This document shows positions 1 to 10,042 of a stretch of DNA of 64,000 bases, piece after piece. The DNA lies in contig NZ_AP029019.1 of assembly GCF_037101375.1 (NCBI RefSeq), positions 372,001 through 436,000 on the forward strand, given 5' to 3'. A program made the position numbers and the translations under genes. How positions within the stretch are numbered: the stretch's first letter is position 1; the number at the start of each line of letters is the position of its first letter. This stretch comes from Acidovorax sp. DW039. GTDB taxonomy: Bacteria > Pseudomonadota > Gammaproteobacteria > Burkholderiales > Burkholderiaceae_C. The notes beneath the pieces are model-generated. The model saw only the letters and a program-made list of their open reading frames with translations. It made no database searches and was not told where the DNA came from.

Positions 1-1540
1 CCGCGCCCAGTGTCTTGATGAGGTGGTCGCCCGTGGTCACCCAGTTCAGCACCACGGCGCACACGGCCAGCGCGGCAATGGCCCAGCACTGCTCGCGCCA
101 TGCGGGCGACATGCGGCCTTGCGCCACCGGCGCGCTGCGCCAGAAGGCATGGCCCAGCGCCAGCGCCCAGGTGGCCCAGAAGGCATATTGCTCCAGGCTG
201 CCACGGTTGGGCCAGCCCGCAGGGATGGCGTCGGGCAGCAGGCGGTTGGCAATCAAAATGCCCAGCGCAGCCAGCACCATGCCCGTCACGGTGGTGGTGG
301 CCAGTGCGTCCACCACACGCGCGCCCTGGCTGTGTTGCTTGGCATGCTGCTTCTTGCGCTTTTCTACAAAGAAGATGAAGCCCGTGGCAATGCACACGCA
401 GCCCATCAGCCCGCCCAGCACATACATCCAGCGCAGCAACCAGTGCCTGAAGTGCTGCAGATGCAGCCCGGTGAGGAACTCGTTGACGCTGTTGACGGCG
501 CTGTGTGGCGGGTCTTCACGCAGCAGCTCGCCGGTGCTGGCCTTGAAGTGGATGCCGTTACCCACCAGTGCAATGCGGTCGGTGCCCGCGCGGTACACGC
601 TCACGTAGCCATTGGCGTCGCCCACATGCTGCAGTGCTAAAAAGCCCACATCGCCCGCCATGCCCTGCGCGGCCCAGCGGCGCTGCGCCTCGGCCACCAT
701 CGCATCGACCGAAGCCAGTGGTGCAGGCACCCCGGCGCGTTCGTGCGGCAGGCCGGTCTCGGCGGCTTCAAGCTTTTCGTGCAGCTCGTGCAGCGGCTTG
801 AGCTGCGTCTCTGCCACCGGGAAGTAGATGCCCGCAAAAATCACCAGCCCCGTGAAGGCAAAGAAGAAGTGGAACGGCAGCGCCAGCACGCCTGTCATGT
901 TGTGCAGATCCAGCGCGCTGCGCTGCGTGCGCTTGGTGGGGCGAAAGGTGAAGAACTCGCGAAAGAACTTGCGGTGCATGACGACGCCGCTGACCAGCGC
1001 CACCAGCATCATCAGCGCCGCAAAGCCCACGATCCAGGTGCCCAGGTCCTTCCACTGCAGGTTCAGGCTGTAGTGCAGCGGGTAAAAGAACTGGCTGCCT
1101 ACCTTGAGCCGATCGTCCGGCAGGGCAGCGCCAGTGCGCGGGTCAATGGTGCGCAGGCCCCAGGCCACATCGTCGTGGTCTTTGGAGCCCGGCAGCTCGT
1201 AGCCTGCAAACAGGCCCAGTACCGGGTCGCGGTGGGTGGTGTAGGCACCCATGCGCTGGATGGTCTCAAACCGCTCGGGCATGGGCAGGCCGGTCTTGGT
1301 GCGCAGCGCTTCCACGCTCTCGGGTGTGGGCTGCATGCTGTCAAACACCGGGCGCAGCACCTTGTCAAACGAGGGCATGGGCTGCGGCGCAAAGCGCGAC
1401 TGCGGAATCGCCCAGCGGTCAATCTCGCGGTCAAACACCGACAGCGCGCCAAAGAAGAACACCACCATCAGCACAAAGCCCAGGGCCAGGCCAAACCAGG
1501 TGTGCAGCCAGGTCAGCGCCTGGCGAACGTTCTGGAACAT
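1..1540 (-). CDS. PepSY-associated TM helix protein (PiuB-like), 3' end outside window
   Basis: The reading frame opens at ATG 1538-1540 (MFQNVRQALTWLHTW) and stays open to the window edge, so at least 513 residues are present and the C-terminus is missing. Visible features: a membrane helix at about residues 10-32, a long extracytoplasmic domain with PepSY-like segments, a helix near 168-190 followed by basic residues (MHRKFFREF), a further helix near 217-240 and later C-terminal helices. This is the architecture of PepSY-associated/PiuB iron-regulated membrane proteins, which are associated with siderophore or haem iron use, possibly as inner-membrane reductases. The small gene just upstream (1554-1856) and the Fur-box-like site at 1870-1884 support iron control. 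The exact substrate cannot be read from the sequence. Confidence 0.85.
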   Translation of the reverse strand, partial: MFQNVRQALTWLHTWFGLALGFVLMVVFFFGALSVFDREIDRWAIPQSRFAPQPMPSFDKVLRPVFDSMQPTPESVEALRTKTGLPMPERFETIQRMGAYTTHRDPVLGLFAGYELPGSKDHDDVAWGLRTIDPRTGAALPDDRLKVGSQFFYPLHYSLNLQWKDLGTWIVGFAALMMLVALVSGVVMHRKFFREFFTFRPTKRTQRSALDLHNMTGVLALPFHFFFAFTGLVIFAGIYFPVAETQLKPLHELHEKLEAAETGLPHERAGVPAPLASVDAMVAEAQRRWAAQGMAGDVGFLALQHVGDANGYVSVYRAGTDRIALVGNGIHFKASTGELLREDPPHSAVNSVNEFLTGLHLQHFRHWLLRWMYVLGGLMGCVCIATGFIFFVEKRKKQHAKQHSQGARVVDALATTTVTGMVLAALGILIANRLLPDAIPAGWPNRGSLEQYAFWATWALALGHAFWRSAPVAQGRMSPAWREQCWAIAALAVCAVVLNWVTTGDHLIKTLGA

Positions 1541-1553
1541 CGCAAACCTCCGT

Positions 1554-1856
1554 TCAGACCAGGGCCATCTGCAACAGCGATGCCGCGCCCGCCATCACCC
1601 CTGCACCGCCTGCCAGCACAGCCCACACCCGCGCCAGGTTGCGCGCCGTGAAGGCCCAGCAGAACACGGCCACGTACAACAAGAAGGCCAGCATGGCGCT
1701 CAGATGCTCTGCGTCGTGAAACGACATGCCCAGCGCAAACAACCCCGCCATGGCCAGCGCCACAAAGCCCCAGCAAAAGGCGTAACCCCCCAGCACTGCG
1801 GCGGCGGTGCGCAGCAGCACATGCCATCGGGTGACAGACACAGGTGCAGTGGTCAT
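1554..1856 (-). CDS. Small membrane protein, DUF3649-like, iron-linked
   Basis: A 100-residue protein with three hydrophobic helices (about residues 15-38, 45-65, 72-97) and little else. It lies 13 bp upstream of the PepSY protein in the same direction, so the two are probably co-transcribed. Small proteins of this type (DUF3649) commonly precede PepSY membrane proteins in iron-uptake loci; that assignment is from memory of family context rather than from a strong motif. The start ATG at 1854-1856 sits just downstream of the Fur-box-like palindrome, which suggests induction under iron limitation. Biochemical function is unknown. Confidence 0.7.
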   Translation of the reverse strand: MTTAPVSVTRWHVLLRTAAAVLGGYAFCWGFVALAMAGLFALGMSFHDAEHLSAMLAFLLYVAVFCWAFTARNLARVWAVLAGGAGVMAGAASLLQMALV

Positions 1857-1864
1857 ATATAAAA

Positions 1865-1890
1865 ATAAATGAGAATGATTGGCAATTATC
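1865..1890 (-). promoter_or_regulatory. Putative Fur box upstream of the PepSY operon
   Basis: Bases 1870-1884 read TGAGAATGATTGGCA, close to the 7-1-7 Fur consensus TGATAATnATTATCA. The AT-rich flanks (ATAAA on one side, ATTATC on the other) extend the resemblance. It lies about 10-35 bp upstream of the first gene of an iron-associated operon. The match is by eye and not scored. Confidence 0.55.
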
Positions 1891-2015
1891 TGTGCGAAGC
1901 GCAGATTTGCCCAAATGCGGCGCCAGAGTCCCCGTGTGGTTCAGCAGGTCTGTCAGCCAGGACAATGGATCTGCAGCGGCGTGATCAATAAAGAAATCGC
2001 TGCCCGGCGCTTTTC

Positions 2016-2049
2016 CACAAAACGCATGCAGCTACAAAATCAATAGCAA
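2016..2049 (-). repeat. Partial copy of the dispersed AGCTGC...AGCG intergenic repeat
   Basis: Contains CGCATGCAGCTACAAAATC with flanking AT-rich bases, a degenerate copy of the repeat seen better preserved at 14097, 32206, 47577 and 50366. It overlaps the longest possible start of the ABC exporter frame, which argues that the exporter actually starts further downstream. Confidence 0.45.
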
Positions 2050-2138
2050 ATATGCGTCTGGAGCATGCACTGGGCAATGCCGCAAAGAAGGCAATGCCAA
2101 TTGCAAACCCCTACCATGGCAGGCCTTGGAGACCCCCT

Positions 2139-3986
<1,848 letters not shown>

Positions 3987-3992
3987 GGGCGG

Positions 3993-4427
3993 CTACGCCC
4001 GTAGTTGCCCCCGCAGCTTTTCCAGCATCTCCAGCAGTTGCGCCTGAAGGGCCTCCGGCACGGGCTGGAGTAGCTCGGCCGCCAGCGTGGCGCGGGCGTC
4101 GTGCACGGCCTGGAAGAGGGCTTTGCCCTGGGGGCTCAGGTGCAGGCAGCGGCTGCGCTTGTCGTGCTCGTGCGGGGCACACTGCAGCCAGCCTTTGTCC
4201 AGCAGCAAAGCCACCAGGCGGGCGATCTGCGCCTTGTCTGCGCCGCTGTGTTGCACCAGCTCTTTTTGCGTGGCACCGGGGTGGCGGCCCACGAACATGA
4301 GGGCGCGCACCTCGTTGTGCGTCAGCTCGGGGTGGATGGAACCCACCACGTCCATCATGCGGGAGCGGTAGGTGTGCACCAGGTCGTGCATGGCTTCAAA
4401 GATGGGGGCGGCGTGATTCGTGGGCAT
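3993..4427 (-). CDS. MarR-family transcriptional regulator
   Basis: About 144 residues with the winged-helix MarR layout: a dimerising N-terminal helix, a recognition region (ATQKELVQHSGADKAQIARLV) and the wing (HEHDKRSRCLHLSPQGKAL), then a C-terminal dimerisation helix. It is divergently placed from the siderophore-interacting protein gene at 4548, and the intergenic space carries twin palindromes that are likely its operators. The frame extends upstream to TTG 4448, but that would put the start inside the operator; ATG 4427 is chosen, although neither has a clear ribosome site. The inducing ligand is unknown. It ends 7 bp from the convergent ABC exporter. Confidence 0.88.
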   Translation of the reverse strand: MPTNHAAPIFEAMHDLVHTYRSRMMDVVGSIHPELTHNEVRALMFVGRHPGATQKELVQHSGADKAQIARLVALLLDKGWLQCAPHEHDKRSRCLHLSPQGKALFQAVHDARATLAAELLQPVPEALQAQLLEMLEKLRGQLRA

Positions 4428-4434
4428 GTCTGTT

Positions 4435-4481
4435 GTTGACAAAGTCAACCAAATACGGGATATTTGGTTGACTTAATCAAC
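4435..4481. promoter_or_regulatory. Twin MarR operators with overlapping divergent promoters
   Basis: GTTGAC-AAA-GTCAAC at 4435-4449 is a perfect 6-3-6 palindrome. GTTGAC-TTA-ATCAAC at 4467-4481 is a near-perfect second copy, with centres 32 bp apart (about three helical turns). The two sites are themselves arranged as a larger inverted repeat (arms 4442-4455 and 4461-4474). A sigma70-like promoter overlaps them for the rightward gene: TTGACA 4436-4441, 17-bp spacer, GATATT 4459-4464. The reverse strand has TTGATT with a 17-bp spacer and CGTATT. MarR binding here would block both promoters. Confidence 0.75.
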
Positions 4482-4547
4482 AAATTTTATATCGTGACCT
4501 CATATTCTGATCCCTCTGCTGCCACATCTGCCAACCAGGAAGCTCCC

Positions 4548-5321
4548 GTGGCCCCGCTGGCCATTCAGCGCGTGCGTCATCCCCTCGAGGCTCGCCAGGC
4601 CCAGGTGCTGGCGCGCCATCAAATCAGCCCCGGCTTTGTCCGCCTCACCCTGGGCGGGGCCGAGATGGTGGACTTTGTGAGCCTGGGCTTTGATGACCAC
4701 TTCAAGCTGATTCTTCCCGCGCAAGGCGCAGACCGCCCCGTTCTGCCACGGCTGGAAGATGGACGCCCCGTGTTTGAGGGTCCCCGGCCCATGATGCGTG
4801 ATTACACCCCGCAGCGGTACGACGCTGCCGCAGGCACGCTGGAGGTGGAGTTTGCGTTGCACGAGGCGGGCCCTGCGTCTGACTGGGCGCGCCAGGCCGC
4901 TGTCGGCAGCTGGGTGGGTGTGGCAGGGCCGCGCGGCAGCATGGTGGTGCCGCCCGATCTGCCCTGGCATGTGCTGATGGGCGATGCCTCGGCCCTGCCC
5001 GCCATCGTGCGGCGGCTGGCAGAGCTGCCCGCCAGCACGCGTGCCATCGTTCGCGTCATGGTTGAGAGTCCTGCAGACCAGCGCACGCTGGCCTCTGCCG
5101 CAGCGCTGGATGTGGCCTGGGTGGATTCACTGCCCGCAGCGGCCCGCAGCCTGGTGCTGCCCGAAGGTGCGGGTTACCTCTGGGCGGCGGGCGAGCACAG
5201 TGACATGGCGGCGGTGCGCGATGTGCTGCGTGCGCTGCCAGGGGCTGATCCACGCCGCATGCGGGTGTCGGCCTACTGGCGGCGTGGCGATGCGGGGCAC
5301 CACGCCGAGCTGGCCGATTGA
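4548..5321 (+). CDS. Siderophore-interacting protein (ViuB/SIP flavoreductase family)
   Basis: About 257 residues. The N-terminal FAD-binding domain carries the conserved RDYTPQRYD segment, and the C-terminal SIP domain contains GYLWAAGEHSDMAAVRDVLR, typical of cytoplasmic NAD(P)H-dependent ferric-siderophore reductases. These enzymes release iron from imported siderophores. GTG 4548 is preferred because AGGA stands 7 bases upstream. In-frame GTG 4494 and TTG 4464 would lengthen the N-terminus, but both lie close to or within the predicted promoter/operator. Expression is probably controlled by the divergent MarR protein through the twin operators, which is unusual since these genes are often under Fur. 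No Fur-box match was seen here. Confidence 0.85.
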   Translation: MAPLAIQRVRHPLEARQAQVLARHQISPGFVRLTLGGAEMVDFVSLGFDDHFKLILPAQGADRPVLPRLEDGRPVFEGPRPMMRDYTPQRYDAAAGTLEVEFALHEAGPASDWARQAAVGSWVGVAGPRGSMVVPPDLPWHVLMGDASALPAIVRRLAELPASTRAIVRVMVESPADQRTLASAAALDVAWVDSLPAAARSLVLPEGAGYLWAAGEHSDMAAVRDVLRALPGADPRRMRVSAYWRRGDAGHHAELAD

Positions 5322-5339
5322 AGTGCCCTACACAGGGCC

Positions 5340-6653
5340 CTAGCTAAAGAGCTTTCGCTCTGTCTGAATGGCGGCCACCAAGCGGTCCAGCTCGGTGGTG
5401 GTGTTGAACAGCGATGGCGTCACCCGCATCACTGGGCCAGAGGCCAACCCCGACTTGGCAACCACCAGCACGCCATGTTTGTTCACAAAGCGCGCCTGTG
5501 CCTCGCGCGCCTGTTCCATGGTCCGCAGACCTGCCAGGCGGAATGCACTGATCGCGCCGTAGTTGTCGCGTTCCTGCGGCAGCATGAGTTCGACACCCGA
5601 CACATCCCGCACCCTGTCGACCCAGTAATCGCGCAGGGCGCGCAAATGCGCAAACTTGCGATCCAGGCCAATGCGCTCTTGTACTGCCAGCGCTTGGGGG
5701 ATGCTAAGCCGGGCGGCCACATCCACGGTGCCCGTGGGAATGCGCGAGCGCAAGTCTTCGGCTTTGTAAAGCTTGTTGCCCAGCCACTGCTGAATGTCTG
5801 CCTGCCTTTCCTTCTTGATGTAGATGGCACCCGTGCCCAGCGGCGCGGCCACCCATTTGTGCAAGGAGAAGCCCACGAAATCCGCGCCGTAGGTTTTCAC
5901 GTCAAAGGGCATGTGGCCAACGGCTTGGGCACTGTCCAGAATTACATCGACCCCCCGTGCCTTGGCCATGGCCACAATCTCTGCCACTGGCGGCACGAGG
6001 CCATTGCGGTTGGAAACATGCGTCAGCAGCAGCAACTTGGCGCGCGGCGTATCGCGCAAAACGCGGTCATAGGCTTCGAGCACATTGGCGCGGGTGTGGG
6101 GCTCGGGCAGGTTGAAACGCACCACCCTTGCCCCCCGGCTTTGCTCCAGGTAGTCCATGGCGTACTGCATTTCGTCGTAGTCGGTGTCGGCGTAGATCAC
6201 GGCATCGCCCGCCTTGAGGGGCCGGTAGTTGACGATGAGTGAGTACAGCGCCTCCGTTCCCCCACCGCACAGCGTGACCTCGTCGGGTGCAGCATCGATC
6301 AGGTGGGCCACTGCCGCGCGCGATTTGTTGAGCTCAGGGTCGCGCGGCATGCCTTGCACGGCGCTGCGCAAAAACGTGGAGTTGTACCGGTTCACCCACA
6401 GCAGTCGCTCGAAGTAGTGCGCCTGGACTTCGCGGGTCATAGCCCCGTAGTACGCCGCGTCCAGATTGATCACCGTGCGGTCTACGTCGTAGAGACCCGC
6501 AAGCTCTGTTTGCAGTGCGCTGGAGCCTGCAGCGGCAGATATCGAGGCCGTGCTTGCGCTGGCCTTTGCCGCCGTGGCGGCGGATGCTGTGCCCATGGCC
6601 ACAGCCATCGAGCTGGCAGTGGCGTAGCGGAAAAAGTCGCGTCGTTCAGTCAT
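5340..6653 (-). CDS. Tat-exported class V PLP-dependent aminotransferase-fold enzyme (PvdN-like)
   Basis: 437 residues from ATG 6651-6653, preceded by GGAG. The N-terminus MTERRDFFRYATASSMAVAM is a twin-arginine signal followed by an Ala-rich stretch, so the folded enzyme is probably exported to the periplasm. The body is a fold-type I class V aminotransferase (isopenicillin-N-epimerase/cysteine-desulfurase superfamily): DSAQAVGHMPFDV supplies the cofactor aspartate and SLHKW the Schiff-base lysine (K266). Periplasmic PLP enzymes of this group include pyoverdine-maturation PvdN; equivalence is an inference. It is last in an operon with a Cys/Met PLP lyase (27 bp upstream) and a Bug binding protein. 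The substrate is unknown. Confidence 0.85.
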   Translation of the reverse strand: MTERRDFFRYATASSMAVAMGTASAATAAKASASTASISAAAGSSALQTELAGLYDVDRTVINLDAAYYGAMTREVQAHYFERLLWVNRYNSTFLRSAVQGMPRDPELNKSRAAVAHLIDAAPDEVTLCGGGTEALYSLIVNYRPLKAGDAVIYADTDYDEMQYAMDYLEQSRGARVVRFNLPEPHTRANVLEAYDRVLRDTPRAKLLLLTHVSNRNGLVPPVAEIVAMAKARGVDVILDSAQAVGHMPFDVKTYGADFVGFSLHKWVAAPLGTGAIYIKKERQADIQQWLGNKLYKAEDLRSRIPTGTVDVAARLSIPQALAVQERIGLDRKFAHLRALRDYWVDRVRDVSGVELMLPQERDNYGAISAFRLAGLRTMEQAREAQARFVNKHGVLVVAKSGLASGPVMRVTPSLFNTTTELDRLVAAIQTERKLFS

Positions 6654-6679
6654 GGAGTGCTCTCCAGGTGTGGTGGAAG

Positions 6680-7840
6680 TCATTGCGCCGCGGCGGCTTG
6701 CAGGGCTTGCTCAAGATCGGCGATGAGCCTGGCTGGGGGCTCCACACCGATGGACAGGCGCACGATGCCCGCGCTGAATGCGCAGTGTTTGCGCTTGCGT
6801 TGCTCTGCTGCGGGGTAAAACGCAGCCAGGCTGTGAACCCCACCCCAGCTGGCCCCGATCTGGAACACACGCAGGGCCGAGAAGAACTGGTGAATGGCTG
6901 CATCGCTGTGGAAGCGCGGCACCACAGACAGCACGCAACCCCCCCCGGTGAACGTAGCGGCCCAGCGTGAGTGGCTGCGGTCCCCAGGGCGCGGTGGGAA
7001 GAGGACTTCTGCCACCGCCGCGTGGCCGGCGAGCGCTGAGGCCACGGCCAGCGCACTGGCGCACTGGTGGGCGTAGCGCACTTCCAGCGTGTCCATGCCA
7101 CGCAGGGCGAGGAAACAGTCTTCGGCACTCACAGCTTGCCCCAGTACGCTCTGCGTGGTCCTGAACGCTTCGTACAGCGATCGGTTGTCTGTGGCGATGG
7201 TGCCCAGGAGCAGGTCGGAGTGGCCGCTCAGAAGCTTGGACGCGGCTTCCACCACGATGTCTACCCCCACCGGAACACCGCGAAACCCCAGGGGTGAGGC
7301 CCAGCTGTTGTCGAGCACCGTGCGCACGCCCGCAGCCTGTGCAACTTTCACGATGGCCGGAATGTCCTGCATCTCCATCGTGATGGAGCCGGGAGATTCG
7401 AGAAACACCAGCCGGGTCTGGGGGCGCAGCAAAGCCGCAAGGTCTGCACCGGCAGAGGGATCAAAGGTGTCGTGCTCTATGCCAAAGCGCTGCAGGTAGT
7501 CGCGGGCAAAGGTGCGCAATGGGCCATAGGCGGAGTCTGCAATGAGCACATGGTCCCCCGCCTTGAGCAGCGACAGGGCGATCAAACACAGCGCTGCCTG
7601 TCCGGAAGGCACGGCGATGCAATGGCGGGCTCCTTCCAGCGCTGCCACACGCTCTTCCAGCGCGCGTGTGGTGGGTGTGCCGGTGACACCGTAGGTGTAG
7701 CCGTCAAACAGGCGGTCTTTGCGGGAGGTGAAGTCTGCAACGGTGTTGAACAGCACGGTCGAGGCTCGCCACACGGCGGGCGACAGGCTGCGAAACTGAT
7801 CGTTGGGCGTTTGGGGAGATGGGTTGGGTTGTGTGGTCAT
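6680..7840 (-). CDS. Cys/Met-metabolism PLP enzyme (cystathionine beta-lyase-like)
   Basis: 386 residues from ATG 7838-7840 (MTTQPNPSPQ). It is a gamma-family PLP enzyme: ALEERVAALEGARHCIAVPSG binds the cofactor phosphate, LDNSWASPL holds the aspartate, and EAASKLLSGHSD the Schiff-base lysine (K202). The pattern LDNSWASPL resembles MetC-type beta-lyases (LDNTWASP) rather than gamma-synthases, so C-S lyase activity on a cystathionine-like substrate is the best guess. It sits between a Bug-type binding protein gene upstream (22 bp) and a Tat-exported class V PLP enzyme downstream, which suggests catabolism of an imported sulfur-containing amino compound rather than methionine biosynthesis. Confidence 0.82.
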   Translation of the reverse strand: MTTQPNPSPQTPNDQFRSLSPAVWRASTVLFNTVADFTSRKDRLFDGYTYGVTGTPTTRALEERVAALEGARHCIAVPSGQAALCLIALSLLKAGDHVLIADSAYGPLRTFARDYLQRFGIEHDTFDPSAGADLAALLRPQTRLVFLESPGSITMEMQDIPAIVKVAQAAGVRTVLDNSWASPLGFRGVPVGVDIVVEAASKLLSGHSDLLLGTIATDNRSLYEAFRTTQSVLGQAVSAEDCFLALRGMDTLEVRYAHQCASALAVASALAGHAAVAEVLFPPRPGDRSHSRWAATFTGGGCVLSVVPRFHSDAAIHQFFSALRVFQIGASWGGVHSLAAFYPAAEQRKRKHCAFSAGIVRLSIGVEPPARLIADLEQALQAAAAQ

Positions 7841-7862
7841 GCGGAGGCTCTTGCTGTGCTGC

Positions 7863-8846
7863 TCATTCAGGCTTGATGCCCAGGCTGTTGACCACCTTGG
7901 CCCATTTGATGGCCTCGGCACGGATGAAGGCCTGGGTTTCGTCGGGTGAACGACTGCCCAGCTGGATGGCCAGGCTGGAAATGCGGGACTGCACCTGCTT
8001 GTCCGCCAGTGCAGTGGCGGTCGCCTTATGCAGCGTGGTGATGATGGGCTTGGGCACCTTGGCCGGAGCCATCAATGCCCACCACTGCCCGAAGTCCAGG
8101 GTATTCAGCCCCAACTCGCTGGCGCAGGGCACATTCGCCAGCTGCGGCACCCGCCGGTTGCCAGTCACCATCAGGGGCACGACCTTTGCGGCGCTGAACA
8201 GGCTGCTGGCGCTGGCCAAGGTGCAGAAGTGACCGCTCAGCACACCTGCCGCCACATCGGTCAAGGCAGGTGCGGAGCCTTTGTACGGAACCATCTGCAA
8301 CTCCAGCTTGGCCTCTTTGGTGTACAAGCCCGCCGCCAGGTGGCTGATGCTGCCTGTGCCGCTGGTGGCGATGCTCAAGGGCTCTGCTGCCTTTTTTGCA
8401 TCGGCCACAAACTTCTGGTGCTGCCCCGCCTGGTATTTCTGCGCATCCACGAAAAGGACGAGAGGCGAGACACCGAGGGTGGAGATCGCCGCCGCGTCGT
8501 TCATGATGTCGTAGGGCATCTTCTGATAAATCGACGGCGCAATCGCGTGGGCCAGTTCGATGATGGCGATGGTGTATCCGTCCGCCGCCGATTTCACCAT
8601 CGCATCCACGCCCAGCCGACCGGCCGCGCCGGGGCGGTTGTCAACCACCACGGGTTTGCCCAGCCCATCGGCCATGTTCTGGCCGACTGCGCGGGCCAGC
8701 ACATCCGTGCTGCCGCCCGCAGACCAAGGCACGATCAGCTTGATGGGCTTGTCGGGGTAGGCTGCCTGCGCCCACAGCGAAGCACTGGGTAACAACATCG
8801 CTGCGGTGGCTGCGCCACCTTGTTGCAATAGCGATCGACGATCCAT
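7863..8846 (-). CDS. Bug-family (TTT) extracytoplasmic solute-binding protein
   Basis: 327 residues from ATG 8844-8846. The N-terminus MDRRSLLQQGGAATAAMLLP has an RR pair and a hydrophobic stretch ending SLWAQA, so it is an exported protein and possibly a Tat substrate. The Bug signatures are present: YPDKPIKLIVPWSAGGSTDV near the mature N-terminus, VVDNRPGAAG around residue 82, and SGTGSISHLAAGLY. These periplasmic receptors bind carboxylates or amino-acid-like ligands; no tctA/tctB permease is adjacent, which is common for orphan Bug genes in this family. It heads the operon 7863-5340 and is divergent from the LysR gene at 8960. Confidence 0.9.
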   Translation of the reverse strand: MDRRSLLQQGGAATAAMLLPSASLWAQAAYPDKPIKLIVPWSAGGSTDVLARAVGQNMADGLGKPVVVDNRPGAAGRLGVDAMVKSAADGYTIAIIELAHAIAPSIYQKMPYDIMNDAAAISTLGVSPLVLFVDAQKYQAGQHQKFVADAKKAAEPLSIATSGTGSISHLAAGLYTKEAKLELQMVPYKGSAPALTDVAAGVLSGHFCTLASASSLFSAAKVVPLMVTGNRRVPQLANVPCASELGLNTLDFGQWWALMAPAKVPKPIITTLHKATATALADKQVQSRISSLAIQLGSRSPDETQAFIRAEAIKWAKVVNSLGIKPE

Positions 8847-8910
8847 GGCTCTGGTCCTTTCAATGTCTGTGGCTTGGAATGAGAGGACTCTAGAATTCAG
8901 GTGCATAACA

Positions 8911-8928
8911 ATCAATGATGTGATTGAT
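8911..8928. promoter_or_regulatory. Candidate LysR box between divergent genes
   Basis: ATCAAT-GATGTG-ATTGAT (arms 8911-8916 and 8923-8928) is a perfect 6-6-6 inverted repeat in the 113-bp gap between the LysR gene (8960) and the Bug operon (8846). Its size and A/T-ended arms fit a LysR-type T-N11-A site. Confidence 0.55.
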
Positions 8929-8959
8929 ATGTTCTATGCAAAAAGCTGATAGGTGGTGA

Positions 8960-9862
8960 ATGAACTTTCGTCAGATCGAAGCCTTTCGTGCGGTGATGGT
9001 GACAGGCTCGGCGTCCCGTGCAGCGGACCTGCTGCAAATCAGCCAACCGGCCATCAGCCGCAGCATCCTGGAACTGGAGAAAACCACTGGCTTTGCTCTG
9101 TTCGACCGGGTCCGCGGGCGGCTGGTGCCGACTGCCGAAGGCCAGTTGTTCTTTCGGGATGTGGAGACCACCTTCCAGGGACTGGACCGGCTGCGCATCA
9201 GCGCTGCGCGCATTCGCGACTTTGGGACGGGAGACATTCGCATTGCCAGTCTGGCAGCGATGGGATCGACGCTGGTGCCGCATGCGCTGCGCTTATTCCG
9301 CGAAAAGCACCCATCCATTGCCGTCACCTTGCAGGTGGCCAGCTCCGCAACCGTGCGCGAGCTGGTGGTAAGCAGCCGTTTTGATGTGGGTCTGGCTGCG
9401 GACGAGATCGATGTGGCGGGGCTGGAGCACCAGTTGTTTGCCACACCCAAAGCGGTCTGCGCCATGCCCGCAGGACACCGTCTGTGCGCACGCAAGGTGG
9501 TCAAGCCCGAAGACCTGCACGAAGAGGCCTTCATCGCGCTCTCCCCCGAGGACACGGTGCGCAGAAAGCTGACGCAGATTCTCGAGGGCAGCAACGTCAG
9601 GCCGAAAGTGGTGGCCGAGACACCCAACTCATCCACGGTGTGTGCGCTGGCGATGGAGGGGCTGGGCGTGGGGCTGGTCAACCCCTACGCCACAGACGGC
9701 TATGCGGGTCGGGGCGTGGTGTTTCGCCCGTTCTCTGCCGCGGTGCACTTTCGGACCTTGCTGATCTATCGGCCGGACCTGCCCAAGTCCCGCATCGTGC
9801 GTGACTTGGCGGCCTGTTTGCTGAATGCGCGCAACGCCAGAGCAGACAGCCTGGGCAAGTAG
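8960..9862 (+). CDS. LysR-family transcriptional regulator
   Basis: 300 residues. The N-terminal winged HTH (MNFRQIEAFRAVMVTGSASR through the recognition helix ISQPAISRSILELE) is followed by a periplasmic-binding-protein-like effector domain. ATG 8960 is preceded by GGTGG. It is divergent from the Bug/PLP-enzyme operon and most likely controls it through the palindrome at 8911-8928, probably in response to the compound that operon handles. No motif identifies the effector. Confidence 0.92.
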   Translation: MNFRQIEAFRAVMVTGSASRAADLLQISQPAISRSILELEKTTGFALFDRVRGRLVPTAEGQLFFRDVETTFQGLDRLRISAARIRDFGTGDIRIASLAAMGSTLVPHALRLFREKHPSIAVTLQVASSATVRELVVSSRFDVGLAADEIDVAGLEHQLFATPKAVCAMPAGHRLCARKVVKPEDLHEEAFIALSPEDTVRRKLTQILEGSNVRPKVVAETPNSSTVCALAMEGLGVGLVNPYATDGYAGRGVVFRPFSAAVHFRTLLIYRPDLPKSRIVRDLAACLLNARNARADSLGK

Positions 9863-9877
9863 TCCGCAGCTACGCGG

Positions 9878-9988
9878 TCACCACTTCACCTTGAGCGACA
9901 CAAAGGCCGGGCGGCCCGCGCCGGGCGAGTACATGGTCTGGGTGCTGCCTGAGGGGCAGAAGAAGTTGTCCCGCCATCTGAGCTGAGG
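9878..9988 (-). pseudogene. Relic of a TonB-dependent receptor C-terminus
   Basis: Read on the minus strand, the frame ends ...SPGAGRPAFVSLKVKW followed by TGA at 9878-9880, preceded by RWRDNFFCPSGSTQTMY. The closing beta-strand with a terminal aromatic residue and the PGxGRPxFVSL pattern match the last strand of siderophore receptors. Only about 35 codons are recognisable; upstream sequence in this frame does not continue as a receptor and runs into argP (10043). It is interpreted as the 3' stub left by a deletion. Similarity was judged by eye over a short span. Confidence 0.45.
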
Positions 9989-10042
9989 TGCAAGGTCTCG
10001 GCGACTGAGCAAGGCGCTTGGAGGCAGATGCGATGCTCCACC

